The notes under the pieces are model-generated. The model saw only the letters and a program-made list of their open reading frames with translations. It had not been told where the DNA came from and did not search any database. From assembly GCA_003254905.1 (NCBI GenBank), contig QANU01016478.1, forward strand, positions 825,855-889,854: a stretch of DNA of 64,000 nucleotides, read 5' to 3'. Positions 1 through 11,500 of this stretch are shown piece after piece (position 1 is the first letter of the stretch; every line of letters starts with the position of its first letter). The stretch comes from Nissolia schottii. Lineage: Eukaryota > Streptophyta > Magnoliopsida > Fabales > Fabaceae. A program made the translations under genes and the position numbers.

Positions 1-1974
1 CGACCCAGAACCTGGTGACCCGGTCATGGGACCCCGGTTGACTTGGCTAGTTTTTGCAAAACTCGGTGACCCGGTCGGGGCCATGTTTTTTTAAAAAAAT
101 TCATTTTAATTTTTTTAATAAAAAAAAGGCAAACAACGTCATTTAATATTGTCAGGTTGAGTTGATTTTTTTTTCATTTTTCTACAAAATATGTGTTTAA
201 CTTCCTCATTTTTGTATCATTTTCTTGTTACATACACTTGTTTTTCTGCATTTTTCTAATAAATATTGAATACTCATGTAAAATTATTGTTATGTATTTT
301 TTATTTAAAACTTAGTTTACTTATGTTTAGAATTGGACTTGTCATTTGTAATTTAAGATCTTGAACTTGTATTGTTTATATATACATTTGAAACGTAATT
401 TTATGTTATGATAGACGTTTAAATAAATGCATTTTATTTATTTAAAATTTTTAATTTTTTAGTTTATATATATCTATTATTATTTTATTTATACCTTAGT
501 CAGCAACTGATCCAATAATTCAGTAGGGTGGCCGAATCAAGCACCGGACCAAGTTTTATAACTATGCATTTATTCGAAACAGTCACTTTGTTTGTTGTCG
601 CTGTACTAAAATTGTTTTTGTTACTTATAAAAAGGTTGTCGTCCTACTCAAAATATCGTATATACGTGTGGGCGAAGTTAAAAACAAAAAAACACCCAAC
701 TTGTCTGCATTCCTATTTCAAGTTGCCAAACCCACCCTCTCATCAATTGCATTATAGTTTCCTTTCTGCAGATCCACATTATCATGCGTGGATTAAGTTG
801 AACCTCCATTTAACAATTTAAGAAGTGGCCAAAAAGTCGCATATAAGACACATGATCCGAGGATCTATGTATGAATCATAATTGTTTTAAGGAATTATTA
901 GTCTCATATGAAAATTTTATATCCGACTTAATCTATACTATTAAAAAATAAAGGGGGTTCCCTTTATTAACCCCCCCCCGCCTATATGGTGTCCAAATTT
1001 TGTTCTTCCCTTTTTACCCTCCTTGCTAATTTTATTCACAATTTGTTTATCCACTTCTTATTCTAATTACCTTATCCCATGTTAAAAAAAAAAAAAAAAC
1101 TACCTTATCACATCTCTTTAATTATTTTAAATATTTTTATTAATTATTATCCAAAAAATAAAAAAGCGGCTTATCAAGCATTATTAAGCTGCTAGTCATG
1201 CATAAAATTTTACCATTAATTAAAAAAGAATTATAGAAACCAAACAAGACATGTAATAGAATTTAATTAATGATGAGAAAATTCACTCATTATCAGATTA
1301 CATAAAAACTTCACCTGAAAAAAAAAGATTAATTCCTTTATTTATTTGAATACGATCATGCAACTTCAACGACCATCTGTTCGAGTAATTATACATGCGA
1401 AAGTAATTGGGTTTATGTGACTAATGCGCAGGAATTTCTTAGTCACAGTCAACCGATAGCGGCTAATGGGGGGTTCTAACTTCAAAGATGAGAATAATGA
1501 AAAATAGAAGATGCATACATTCCTAAAAGAATATTGGAATCTCTGAATTCTTTATTGGCCTTACTTAGGTGCGTAATGGTTTTAGTGTTGTGATGGATCA
1601 TATCGCACTAAGATTTACAATGACAAATTAAAAGACGTGATTTTATGATACGACATGATAACTTTTCTCAATTGCTCAAATTGTACACATGCGTCTTCCT
1701 TTAATTTAATTGTCCAACTCTCAGATCGCAACATTTTATAGGACAACCAAGGAAGAAAAACAGTTAACAGCAAGCTAGATAAATAATTCAGTCAATAGCT
1801 TTCTACTTCTGTAATTTATCAACAATCCAGCATAAGATCATTTTTTTTTTTTGGGGGGGGTTAATCTGAAATCAGGCTATAACGTTTGTAAAAAATTTGT
1901 ATGGGATTTTATCATGAAACTTGACTACTCCAAGTGACAGTGATACCACCCAAGAAAAATGGCAGGGTGGAAAG
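1..1974. other. Intergenic, AT-rich, no gene recognised
   Basis: No coding region can be supported here. The first 85 bases hold a GC-richer degenerate repeat built on 'ggtgacccggtc', which looks like the edge of a dispersed repeat cut by the window. The rest is AT-rich with poly-A/T runs, and contains the candidate Helitron listed separately. The last part (about 1750-1974) is downstream of the RPN10 stop codon and probably includes its 3' UTR. The short open frames here have no recognisable domain. Confidence 0.6.
932..1195 (+). mobile_element. Candidate short non-autonomous Helitron
   Basis: The segment starts 'TCTATACTATTAAAAAATAA', resembling the 5' terminus of plant Helitrons (TC followed by TATACTATTA). 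It ends in CTAG right after an imperfect hairpin (AGCGGCTTA ... TAAGCTGCT, 1165-1193). The flanks are A on the left and T on the right, matching the known A/T insertion preference of Helitrons, which make no target-site duplication. It has no coding capacity. The hairpin overlaps the CTAG end instead of lying several bases before it, which weakens the call. It could be a chance match in AT-rich DNA. Confidence 0.35.
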
Positions 1975-4900
1975 TTATTTCTTCTCCTCATTCGATGGCT
2001 CCTTGTCGTCATTTTTCTGCTCAGATTGGATAAACAAAACAAAAAACAAACAGAAAATGTGAATTGCAAAAGACAAAACTAATATAAGAAAATGTGAGTA
2101 AAATCAAACTTAAAATTTTACGGACAGTGGGCCAGTTCGCCCCAGAGCAAAAAAAAAAAAAAAAAAAATACAGCTGTGCAAATTGATTGCAATTAATATC
2201 AACGGTTCGGTACAAACCAAGCAAACAGTAAAACCAACTACTATCCTCAAGCAATTAACTCGGAAGACATCATAAACACATCAAAAAAGCTCTGTCCAAG
2301 ATTAGCATGCTAATAAAGATTAAACAAATTCAAGGGTTATATAGGCCAAGTATTTCAACTATACCTCCGCTTAAATTTTCCACAAATTTCAGTTCAAATC
2401 TAATCTATGTTCTTCCATAGAAAGACTAACCTCAGACTGATTTTGCATGGAGGCCAGCAATTCTTTGACAGAAGGGTCATTTGGATCAACCCCAGGAAGC
2501 TGCAGAAGATTACATTACACAAGAAACATTGCATATCAGTCTTTTATGCTTAAGAAAAAAAGAGATCATTGCAATTTACAAGATATACTATACATACTGA
2601 TGCTAGGACAGAAGATACAAAGGATTGATCTGCCAACAAGTTACTCATGTCTGACTGGCTAGCTTGATCCTTTGTTCTATCCGCAACTGACAATTGGAGA
2701 GCTGCAAGCAACAAGACAAGAAAACAAGAAAAATTATAACAACCAAAGCTTTTCTTCTTATTATAAGGAGATACAAATTAAATTAACCACATGTCCAGGT
2801 CATATCTCAAAGCAAACAATACTAACATTCTGCTATGCCAAACCCTCAAAATAAAGTAAGGGTAAGCGGAGTAAAAATGTAAAATGAAAAATGTAAATCC
2901 ATACTAAAACCCTATGCATTGAAATCACACCTTCAACCAAAAGGAATTAGAATTCCCTCCTCATCGTCACAGAAGTGCACAAACATGAAGATATGTACTC
3001 TATTGACTACATTGAAATTCAAACAGTCGATTAAATTTTCTCGATTCCATAACTAGTTCACTGTACACAAGGCACTTCTCATAGAAAAGCTAGATGTCAT
3101 TAAATAAAGAAGTGCAAAACCCTCACCCATGTTTAATGGAATAATTTTGAAGCATGAACAGTTGGACACAAAAAACAAAAGAAGCTGTGACCAGGTTTCC
3201 ATGTTGGACACATATCAAACATAACATGACACTTCAAAGCCTAAAAGGACGCTTAGTGTTTTGCTTTGTAGCAGTATCAGTCACTATGTTGTCATTGTGT
3301 CCTGGGTATGTGTCTGCCGTTACTAGATGAAGAATGCATAAACAACATAACAGAACTCACCTAGAGCCAACTCAGGATCTTCTGCGGCAGCTTCTGACAT
3401 ATTTGTATCTTTCACATCATCGCTAATGGCAGGATTATCCATTGACATTGCAAGTGCTTGCTGTAGTAGGGCATTTTCATCATCCTGTTTCCATTATAAG
3501 GTCAGCATCAACAGTAAAAATACTACTATCTGATGTCAATTTATGGGAAGAATAAAATAAAAAGAAGAGAACTAAAGCAAAAGCAGCACAGGAAGAAGCA
3601 AAACTTCTAATGGAAAAATATAATGCCATAACAGCTAAGGAAGAAGATATTGATCTCGGGATGCACTTAGAAAAGAACAGTTTCCAAGCTTCCTTGTATC
3701 CATAACTCTTCATGTCTCTCACAAACATGTGTGGAGTAAAATGTAGAACAAAATTATCGTAAAATAGGAAGTGTATATAGTGATAAAATGGAATGTCTTT
3801 CATCTATGTTGTTTCACATTACCTGGAAATTAAGAATTTATTAAGAATTTAAGATTATATGGACACCATACATTGCAAGAGCCAGTGGAAAACAGTGAGT
3901 GTGTGTGTGTGCTATATCTTGTCTATTGTATATACAATTATAAATCCCTACATACACACATGGCAAGCTCTCAAGCATCCTACTGATATGTTACAAAGTT
4001 AATGGTAATTATTTATGGCAAGCTCTCAATCATGTTTTAGCATGACATTAGACATTCCTATTAAAAGATGCATTTTTTAGTTTTGAACGAAAGGCGTAAT
4101 TACACTCTTAATATATGATTTCAAAATAGTTTTTCTATCATGACATCTCACATGCACTTCTTAAATTATACTAGAGATGGTTCCATTTCAGATATGGACA
4201 CTAAACTAGTATTACAGTCCATTTGTTGTTAGAACTGCAGCAGAGAAAAAAGTGGACAGAGAAAGAAGGACAAATAATGGCAAGACTCAAGAGTGCGATC
4301 TAGATTGTCTCAAAAGAAAAGTTTCACTGATTCTATATATTTTTGAAGTTTCAGTTACCCCTCCACTGAAATGAGAAAGTGATCTCCAGTAAAATTAACA
4401 TAACACTTGACCCACCATTCTCCTTGGGAAGTTTCAAGTCTATTATGCCTTTGCAATAACATTACATTGGTTTAAAATCAATATAAATTTCAAAACTAGT
4501 CTTGCAAACTATTATATGCATTGAGAATAGGTAATTATATGTCAGTAAAGCAAGGAGTAAGATACACCACGGACATAGTTAAATGCAACTAACACACTAA
4601 CTGTTAGGATAAAAGACAAGCGGCCCTCAACATGGAAAGTTTATACTAGGACTTAATTGTGATTCAGGAGCAGTTTCCCGAATTCAACCTTGAGGACAAG
4701 GTTCAGGCTTTGGAGGGGACTATTGTTAGGATAAAAGATAAGCAGCCCTCAACATGGAAAGGTTATACTAGGAAGAATAAGAAAACAACTAGTTAGTTTA
4801 TCTATTTTATCTTTATTAGTTTATCTTTAATTGTTAGCATTTATCTAGTTATTATCTTAGGAGTAAAATTAGGACTAAAAACTATTATAAATAGGAGTAT

Positions 4901-7007
4901 CCTCCTTAGGTTAGGGTGTAGATTTATTATTGAGTTGTTAAGGGAACCAGCCTCTTGATTTTATTCAATAATATCTTTTTTACTTATCAAATCCTTATTA
5001 TTTGTTCTTAGCTGTTGGGTCCCAAAACAACCTAACACTAACCATCAAATCATTGGTCTTTTTCTCAGATTCAAAAGTTGCTGCAGTGGCACGCTCAGTC
5101 ATCGTTGCATCCTGTGAACTGGCTGGCTGCTCATCTCCTTTATCTTGTTTGGCAGCATCCTCTGCAGCCTTTTTTGCTGCCGCTTCCTGCCTGGCTCTCT
5201 CCTCTTCCATTGAAATTTGTAGAGCCATAACCAATTCGGGTTCCATGTTTGGATCCACACCAAATGCAAATCCAGATGCACCACCAGCTGCAGCTGCTGC
5301 AGCAGCAGCAGCAAAACCACTTCCACCTTCATCATCACCAGTAAAAATAGGTGTACTGCCACAGCATAATGTTAGATGGATACCCAGAAGCTATATGATA
5401 AATTCTTATGCTGAACTTAAATCTCAAGAGAGAAACAAGAAACAGGAAAGAAAAATTACAAGATGAAGCTGAACCAACAAACCTTATAAGTACATCAGAG
5501 AGAGCATTTGGACCAGATGGAACATGAACAATGTGGCTGGTACCATTATTGTTAACAGCTGCAAGGAGTGCTTCCAGTTTCTCTGTCTTCTCCTCATCTT
5601 CTTCCCCAAAATTGACAATATCCAGTGCTACACTATTCTTTTTCAACTTTCTCCCAATCATCTCCAACATTTTCTTTTCATGCTTGACAGGACTATAAAA
5701 CATTGAATGAGATTATTTGACAGAACATAACCACAAATATTACAATTTTGAGATAACGCATAAATACACCTAATCATACCTCCCAGCAAAGACAATAATC
5801 CTTTGCTGCTGCATTTTATTTTGCCGATGCTTAAGAGCCAATTGTGCCACCTGAATGGCTGCGGCTAGGTTCATCTCACCACCTACTTCAAGTCCTAAAT
5901 TAGGGGAAACAAAAATGGGAGAAAAAAATCATGAGCATGGATCCACACATGTCCGCAGGAGAATATACGGCAAACTTGCTCAACATTTTTGAAAAGTAAT
6001 TAAAAAGGTTCAATTTGACCTCACCAATAAACACGCCCCATAAAAAGTGACCTTACATAGCCTCTAAAAAGAAAAGAGGATGAACAAACATGAAGTCAAC
6101 TAGAAAAACAAACAAAATTGTTTCCACAACTAGAGAGATCCAGCATAATTTGTTAATCCCCTATCTCCTTTTAAATCTTCAGGCAGGATTCAACAAAATT
6201 ATAACTATACAAGTGATTCTGCATTAAGAAATTATTGGCATAATCTTTATCATTAATAATAAAATTCTAACACAAAATATAGCCATTTCATGAGGAGGTC
6301 AGAATCCATTATCACTCATACTACACACTTTTCCAATAGGCACAGGCCAAATAATAAATCACACCAAATACAAAAAAGATTCAAGAAAAGTATTCCAAAA
6401 ACAATAAAAAAACAGACCATGCATACAAGCCAAGATCTTTCCCAGATCACTGGTAGGGGTGACCAAAACCCGAAGGGCCTTCCCTGCCATTGCGAGAACT
6501 CCCACAGTATTTTCCGGATTAGACTGTACCATCAAAATCAAAATAAACTCATCAGCACAAGCAAACCCTTGCAAATTATATGAAACCACAGATTTTTAAC
6601 CCAAAAAAAGAAAACAAATTCTGAAATACAACAGTAAAAATCGCTAAATTTACCCCGTCTCAAGCCACAGCTACCATGTTCCAAATTTTCACTATGTATA
6701 ACTAACACTCCGAAGGGGGGGGGGGGGGAGAGAGAATGTAAAACAAAAATTAAAGAGAAGAATTAAGGTGGGTATCAAGCATGACCTGGGTTTTGGCACC
6801 GCAAATAAGACCGACAGTGTCAGCTTGAGCTTGAAATCGAGAAGGAACGTAATCTCCGTTACGCATCCATTCCGAATTGTCGATACAGATCATCGTGGCC
6901 TATTCAATCAACCAATCCAATCCAATGAAGAAAATAAAAAAAAGAAATGAAAAAACCCTAATAATGTAGTGAGTTGAAATCAACGTGAAGTGTACCTCGA
7001 GCACCAT
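1975..7007 (-). CDS. RPN10: 26S proteasome regulatory subunit RPN10 (PSMD4), ubiquitin receptor
   Basis: RPN10 sits in the 19S regulatory particle and captures polyubiquitinated substrates in cytosol and nucleus. Exons, in coding order: 7007-6996, 6899-6786, 6523-6418, 5894-5780, 5692-5483, 5355-5043, 3484-3361, 2701-2598, 2499-2431, 2019-1975. All have GT/AG junctions and join in frame to 403 residues, the usual plant length. Exon 1 encodes only MVLE, the conserved start, followed by [17 protein letters not shown] of the von Willebrand A domain (about residues 1-190). A poly-Ala/Gly stretch follows. Then come three ubiquitin-interacting motifs: [13 protein letters not shown] (about 220-235), [13 protein letters not shown] (about 292-304) and DPELALALQLSV (about 325-337). 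The tail is lysine- and glutamate-rich. The last acceptor could lie 3 bases further in. The 1.56-kb intron 6 holds an LTR-element remnant inserted 5 bases after the splice donor. No frame damage is seen, so the gene is probably functional. Confidence 0.95.
4602..5037 (+). mobile_element. Internally deleted LTR retrotransposon (gypsy-like) in RPN10 intron 6
   Basis: A full LTR (4724-5037) starts TGTTAGGATAAAAG and ends CCTAACA, with TATA-like 'tataaatag' inside. Upstream, 4602-4652 repeats the first 50 bases of the LTR. Between them, 4653-4723 encodes a pol C-terminal remnant ([18 protein letters not shown]), a motif typical of gypsy polyproteins next to the 3' LTR. The element is flanked by the 5-bp target-site duplication CTAAC (4597-4601 and 5038-5042). 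Nearly all of the 5' LTR and the internal region have been lost. It lies antisense to RPN10, and the right-hand duplication copy is the splice-donor sequence of intron 6. Confidence 0.85.
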
Positions 7008-8003
7008 GGTTGGAGTTTTCACAGAGCGAAGACGAAACCCTGTTGCGTTGTGTAGAGAAGTGTCCCTGTGTCAGTATCAGCTTGCCTCCGTGGTTAACGT
7101 CGTTTATATTTTATGATTCCTTCAACCAATAAGCTGAAGCCACGTAAGAGAGAGAGGGAAATTCATTGGGCCCAACTAAGTGGGCCTGTTTTGCATTGAA
7201 AGCCCGATATCTCAATATTATTATCATGAATTCAATTAACTCAACTTATTTTGTCTAAATTCCCTCTTCCTAAGAGGGTAGAAGTTTCTTAGTCAAATTT
7301 TTTTTATTAATAAGAATTAAATCAAAGATCTTTAATTAAGGAGTAAAAATATCTAAATGTAACCCCACTTTGAATGTTGTTCCTTTGCCTACCCTGATAA
7401 AATTTAATAAAATATTAGGGGAGTACAGACTGAAGTTTCGGAAATTAAGTTATGAGAATATTTAGCATGCGTAAATTTTTTACACAATTATTTAATTAAT
7501 TTATTTTATTTGGGTGACATTTTTTAAATAGTGGGTGTAATAATTAACTATATTTATTAATGTATCTATATATAATTAGATGATATTATAAAACTCATTT
7601 ACACTTCCTCTTAAATCTTTTTTAAGTTATCATATCATCCATTTATATATCATGTGAGGGTATTTTTCCAGTGATTAATCCTGCGACATGGTTGTACATG
7701 CATTGTGTGTGCCGCTATTAACTAATTATCATCACTATGGTTCAGTGTGTCTATCATTGTTACTCTAAATTTTAGATTATCACTTAATTTTTATGGGGAA
7801 GCATGTACTACTTTTAAAAAATTTCATTTTTATCATGATAACAAGTAAAGGATGTACCACCTAAACTTAAAAGATTGATTTAGCGGTCTGCACAGAGCTG
7901 TTCTGTTCAAAGGTGTAGCATGATCCCCTAAACTTTTCTAAACGTGCATTTTAGATGTTGAGGTACATGACATTGTGGCAGAGAGTACTAAATAACATGA
8001 GAG
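7008..8003. other. RPN10 5' flank and AT-rich intergenic DNA
   Basis: The first roughly 120 bases upstream of the RPN10 start are GC-richer, with 'gttaacgtcg' and 'cctgtgtcag', and probably hold the 5' UTR and core promoter. No clear TATA box is seen. Beyond about 7200 the sequence is AT-rich with no recognisable coding. It ends at the copia element's target-site duplication GAGAG (7999-8003). Confidence 0.5.
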
Positions 8004-8439
8004 TGTAGTGTGATTTTCCAATTAATCAATTCATGAAAACAACGACATTGAAATTTATGATTATCACAGTGTATATAAGATTAAGAACGAGAGGCACATA
8101 CCCGGATCCATATCATTATCGGATGGAATAATTCTTTTCCCCTCTCTTCCTTTAATCCTTTCAACCTCTTCTGATGGTGAGAAGAGCGTTCCCTTTGGCA
8201 AACCTCAAATCCTAATGTTTTTTGGATTCTTTGGAATCCTTAAACCTCTTGTTTTTCTTTGAGTAACGCCATCTTATTTATAAGGGAGAAGGGAGGGTCG
8301 GTTTTACTAAAATACCCCCCACTAACTCTATCGTATCTTATAGAATCAATTGCCATCATCTTGATTCCCTTTAATTAGAGTTAGTATCACTATAAGATAC
8401 ATGGACCATATCATTATGAGATTATGAAATAATCTTACA
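8004..8439 (-). repeat. 3' LTR of the copia element
   Basis: The LTR is bounded TGTAAG...CACTACA on the minus strand and is 436 bp long. Its internal neighbour at 8440-8456 is the polypurine tract (GTGGGAGAT on minus). It matches the LTR at 13191-13597 over its length, apart from scattered substitutions and small indels, for example around 8170-8240 versus 13335-13400. Confidence 0.88.
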
Positions 8440-8765
8440 ATCTCCCACTATGTCCATGTGACGACTTGAAGATCCAATAATTATAAGCGCGCACTTTACA
8501 TTGGAGAACTCAAGTCATCTTCTTTCATTTAATTGAGCTGGTTGAATCATGGCGGTCAATGTCAATTAAAACGAATTGTTTCCTTCCATGTATCACATGC
8601 ATCTCAATCCAAATAACTTTAATCAATGCATATTATGACCTTTGACTTTAATGTCCATAACATGTTACTACACAGAACAATACATGTACATAATATGATG
8701 TGCATAACAAATAAATAAGGCAGAAACATAACTTTAATTGAATTCATAAGTGTCATAACAATACG

Positions 8766-9409
8766 AGCAAGATTCACACATATGGATACATATCAAGCTA
8801 ACAAGGACTTATCAATAATGCTCATACCTTTAACATGACCGGAAACATTTTGGGCAACAACCCTTTGGTTAGCGGATCCGCTATCATTGATCCTGTACCA
8901 ATATGCTCAATTGACACTTTTTGTTTCTGCACTTCTTCCTTAACTGACAAGTACTTTAAATCCATGTGTTTTGCACCCTTGGAATACTTGTCATTCTTCG
9001 AGAAGAAGACAACCGCGGAATTCTCACAATAAATTCTTAGCGGCCTAAATATGCTGTCGATAATACTAAGCCCTAAGACAAAATTCCGCAACCATAACGC
9101 ATGAACTATGGCCTCAAAGCATGCCACAAATTCAGCTTCCATTAGTAGAAGTAACGATGATAGACTCTTTCCCACTTTTCCATGAAACAGCCCCTCCAGC
9201 TAGTAGAAAGACATAACCAAATGTGGATTTCCTAAAGTCTATACACCCTGCATAGTTTGAATCTAAGTAGCCAACTACTTTAAGGCTATTCGATTTTCTG
9301 TAAGTGAGCATGTAATCCTTGGTGCCTTGCAAGTACCTAAGGACCTTCTTTGCAGCTTTCTAGTGGTCTATTCTGGGATTACTTTAATGCCGGCTCAACA
9401 TTCCAACAG
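8766..9409 (-). pseudogene. Copia RNase H fragment, left arm of a large inverted repeat
   Basis: Read on minus, 9332-8822 encodes the C-terminal copia pol region: YMLTYRKSNSLKVVGYLDSN, then GCIDFRKSTFGYVFLLAGGA, then IYCENSAVVFFSKNDKYSKG and ADPLTKGL. These are hallmarks of the Ty1-type RNase H domain, whose acidic residues are partly retained. A frameshift near 9150 breaks the frame. It is an inverted copy of 9632-10268. This arm has the same orientation as the flanking LTRs, so it is probably the element's own RNase H. Confidence 0.85.
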
Positions 9410-9631
9410 CGGGAGCAAGTTTATTATATTAGTTCTGTATGTTGACGATGTTCTTCTTGCTGCGAATGATGTTGGCTTGTTATATGATGTAAGAGATTTC
9501 TCTCTAACAAGTTTGAAATGAAAGATATGGGTGAGACGTCCTATGTGAAAGGAATAGAAATATTCTGTGAAAGATCACAAGGAGTATTGGGATTGTTTCT
9601 GCACTTCTTCCTTAACTGACAAGTTTTGCGG
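9410..9631 (+). pseudogene. Copia reverse-transcriptase fragment (loop of the inverted repeat)
   Basis: Plus-strand reading gives FIILVLYVDDVLLAANDVGL, which holds the YVDD catalytic box of Ty1/copia reverse transcriptase. A frameshifted continuation (FEMKDMGE..SYV.GIEI) runs to about 9570. It is opposite in strand to the LTRs and the gag, but the same strand as the right-hand RNase H arm. RT and RNase H here therefore look like one piece inverted as a unit. It is far too short for activity. Confidence 0.8.
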
Positions 9632-10268
9632 TTGGAATGTTGAGCCGGCATTAAAGTAATTCTGGAAAAGACCACTGGAAAGCTGCAAAGAATGTCCTTA
9701 GGTACTTGCAAGGCACCAAGAATTACATGCTCACTTACAGAAAATCGAATAGCCTTAAAGTAATTGGCTACTCAGATTCAAACTATGCAGGGTGTATAGA
9801 CTTCAGGAAATCCACATTTGGTTATGTCCTTTTACTAGCTGGAGGGGCTGTTTCATGGAAAAGTGGGAAAGTCTATCATCGTTACTTCTACTATGGAAGC
9901 TAAATTTGTGGCATGCTTTGAGGCCACAGTTCATGCATTATGGTTGCGGAATTTTGTCTTAGGGCTTAGTATTATCGACAGCATATTTAGGCCGCTAAGA
10001 ATTTATTGTGACAATTCTGCGGTTGTCTTCTTCTCGAAGAATGACAAGTATTCCAAGGGTGCAAAACACACGGATTTAAAGTACTTGTCAGTTAAGAAAG
10101 AAGTGTAGAAACAAAAAGTGTCAATCGAGCATATTGGTACAGGATCAATGATAGCGGATCCGCTAACCAAAGGGTTGTTGCCCAAAATGTTTATGGTCAT
10201 GTTAAAGGTATGAGCATTATTGATAAGTCCTTGTTAGCTTGATATGTATACATATGTGTGGATCTTGA
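9632..10268 (+). pseudogene. Copia RNase H fragment, right arm of the inverted repeat
   Basis: Plus-strand sequence is the reverse complement of 8766-9409 with few differences. It encodes NYMLTYRKSNSLKVIGYSDS, then AVVFFSKNDKYSKGAKHTDL, and ADPLTKGLLPK, broken by a frameshift near 9870 and a stop at about 10107. The two arms of about 640 bp enclose a 222-bp loop. A read-through RNA of this region would fold into a long hairpin. Confidence 0.85.
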
Positions 10269-10289
10269 TGCATATATCCACAATGATGA

Positions 10290-10559
10290 AGATACAGTAC
10301 TATGATTTATCATGCTCCTAACTATTTTCATTAGAGTACGATTCCGCCTTTCAGTCACACCGTTTTGCTGTGGTGTACCGGGCATTGTGTACTGTGCACA
10401 TATGCCCCGACTTTCGAGGAGCTTTGCAAATGGACCAGGACGTTGTCCTCTTTCATTGAACTTCCCATAATATTCACCACCACTATCAGACCTCACAACC
10501 TTTACTTTTCTATCTAACTGCCTTTCCGCCTCATTAATGAACGTCTCAAGAATGTCCAC
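10290..10559 (-). pseudogene. Copia integrase core fragment
   Basis: Minus-strand reading gives DILETFINEAERQLDRKV, then KVVRSDSGGEYYGKF and TPQQNGVTERRNRTL. These are the second D and the E regions of the retroviral-type DDE integrase core as found in Ty1/copia. The N-terminal zinc-binding HHCC region and first D are absent, and the frame degenerates after about 10270 where the inverted block begins. Confidence 0.88.
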
Positions 10560-10689
10560 TGATTGAGACTTTTAATGCAGTAGATACAAATAACAATAAC
10601 GTGAGAAGTCATCAATAAAAGTGATGAAGTACCTTTCACCACCTACCTGGCTTAGACTTGCTGCTATCAGCTCTATCATGAAATGTGAG

Positions 10690-11220
10690 ATTGGAGAGAG
10701 TGATCATTCATCTTCTCTAACCTCTCTTCCTCTTTAACCAACATGGCCTTAATTTCCTAAAATTCAATTTCTTAATGGTGTTGTAATTCACCTGGAACTG
10801 GTCAAACTCAGAAGGAAGTGAGTTCATTATGAACTGTACTAGAAAGGACTCACTCACATCCATGCCCATTGATTTCAGTTTTGCTGATAAATTTTCCATT
10901 CCAGTCACATGATCATGAATGGGTTTTGACCAGTCAAATTTCTTGGTCGTCAACTTATTCATCTAGTTGCTCACAATGGACTTGTCAGTAATGTCCAATT
11001 GAGAGTATTCCTTAATCTTTGCCATGAATGCCTTAGCATCTTTTGTCTTAGGCATAGATGGTTTAACATTATCAGCCAATGTTATTCCCATCAAGCTCAC
11101 ACTCAGCCGGTTGGACTTGTCGCAAGCATGATAGAGGTTTTTATCCTCTTCTGAACTAGTCTCAGTAATGGCTGCGGTTTTATCCATTATTAATGTGAGG
11201 TCCAAATCCATAAAGCCCAA
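10690..11220 (-). pseudogene. Copia gag fragment
   Basis: Read on minus, two in-frame pieces (11220-10963 and 10962-10717) are separated only by a TAG stop. They encode a UBN2/gag-type protein: HACDKSNRLSVSLMGITLAD, TKDAKAFMAKIKEYSQLDI, LTTKKFDWSKPIHDHVTGME and FLVQFIMNSLPSEFDQFQVN. A further stop near 10760 interrupts the continuation through KAMLVKEEERL. No CCHC knuckle follows. Confidence 0.85.
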
Positions 11221-11500
11221 ATGGAAGTGGATTTGTTCAGACTACTGATCATAATACAACCCATTGAACTTGATAATACCATTAACTGCACCATACACGT
11301 TCACGGAAACCACAAAATTTTACACAAACTCATACATTAATGCTTTGAGTAACTTTAATAGATTCAAACAACTTTCAGTTATGTATTTAAGTCCACCTTT
11401 GGGTGATACTTAAATTCACAAATTCAAAATATAATAATTATCAACCACACTTAAGCCAACATGCATGTTATCTTTGGATATACAAACACGTTCAACAAGT

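Noticed and set aside
5002-5466. 154-codon plus-strand open frame rich in Ala/Ser
   Set aside because: It is the antisense shadow of RPN10 exon 6, whose poly-Ala/Gly coding keeps both strands open.
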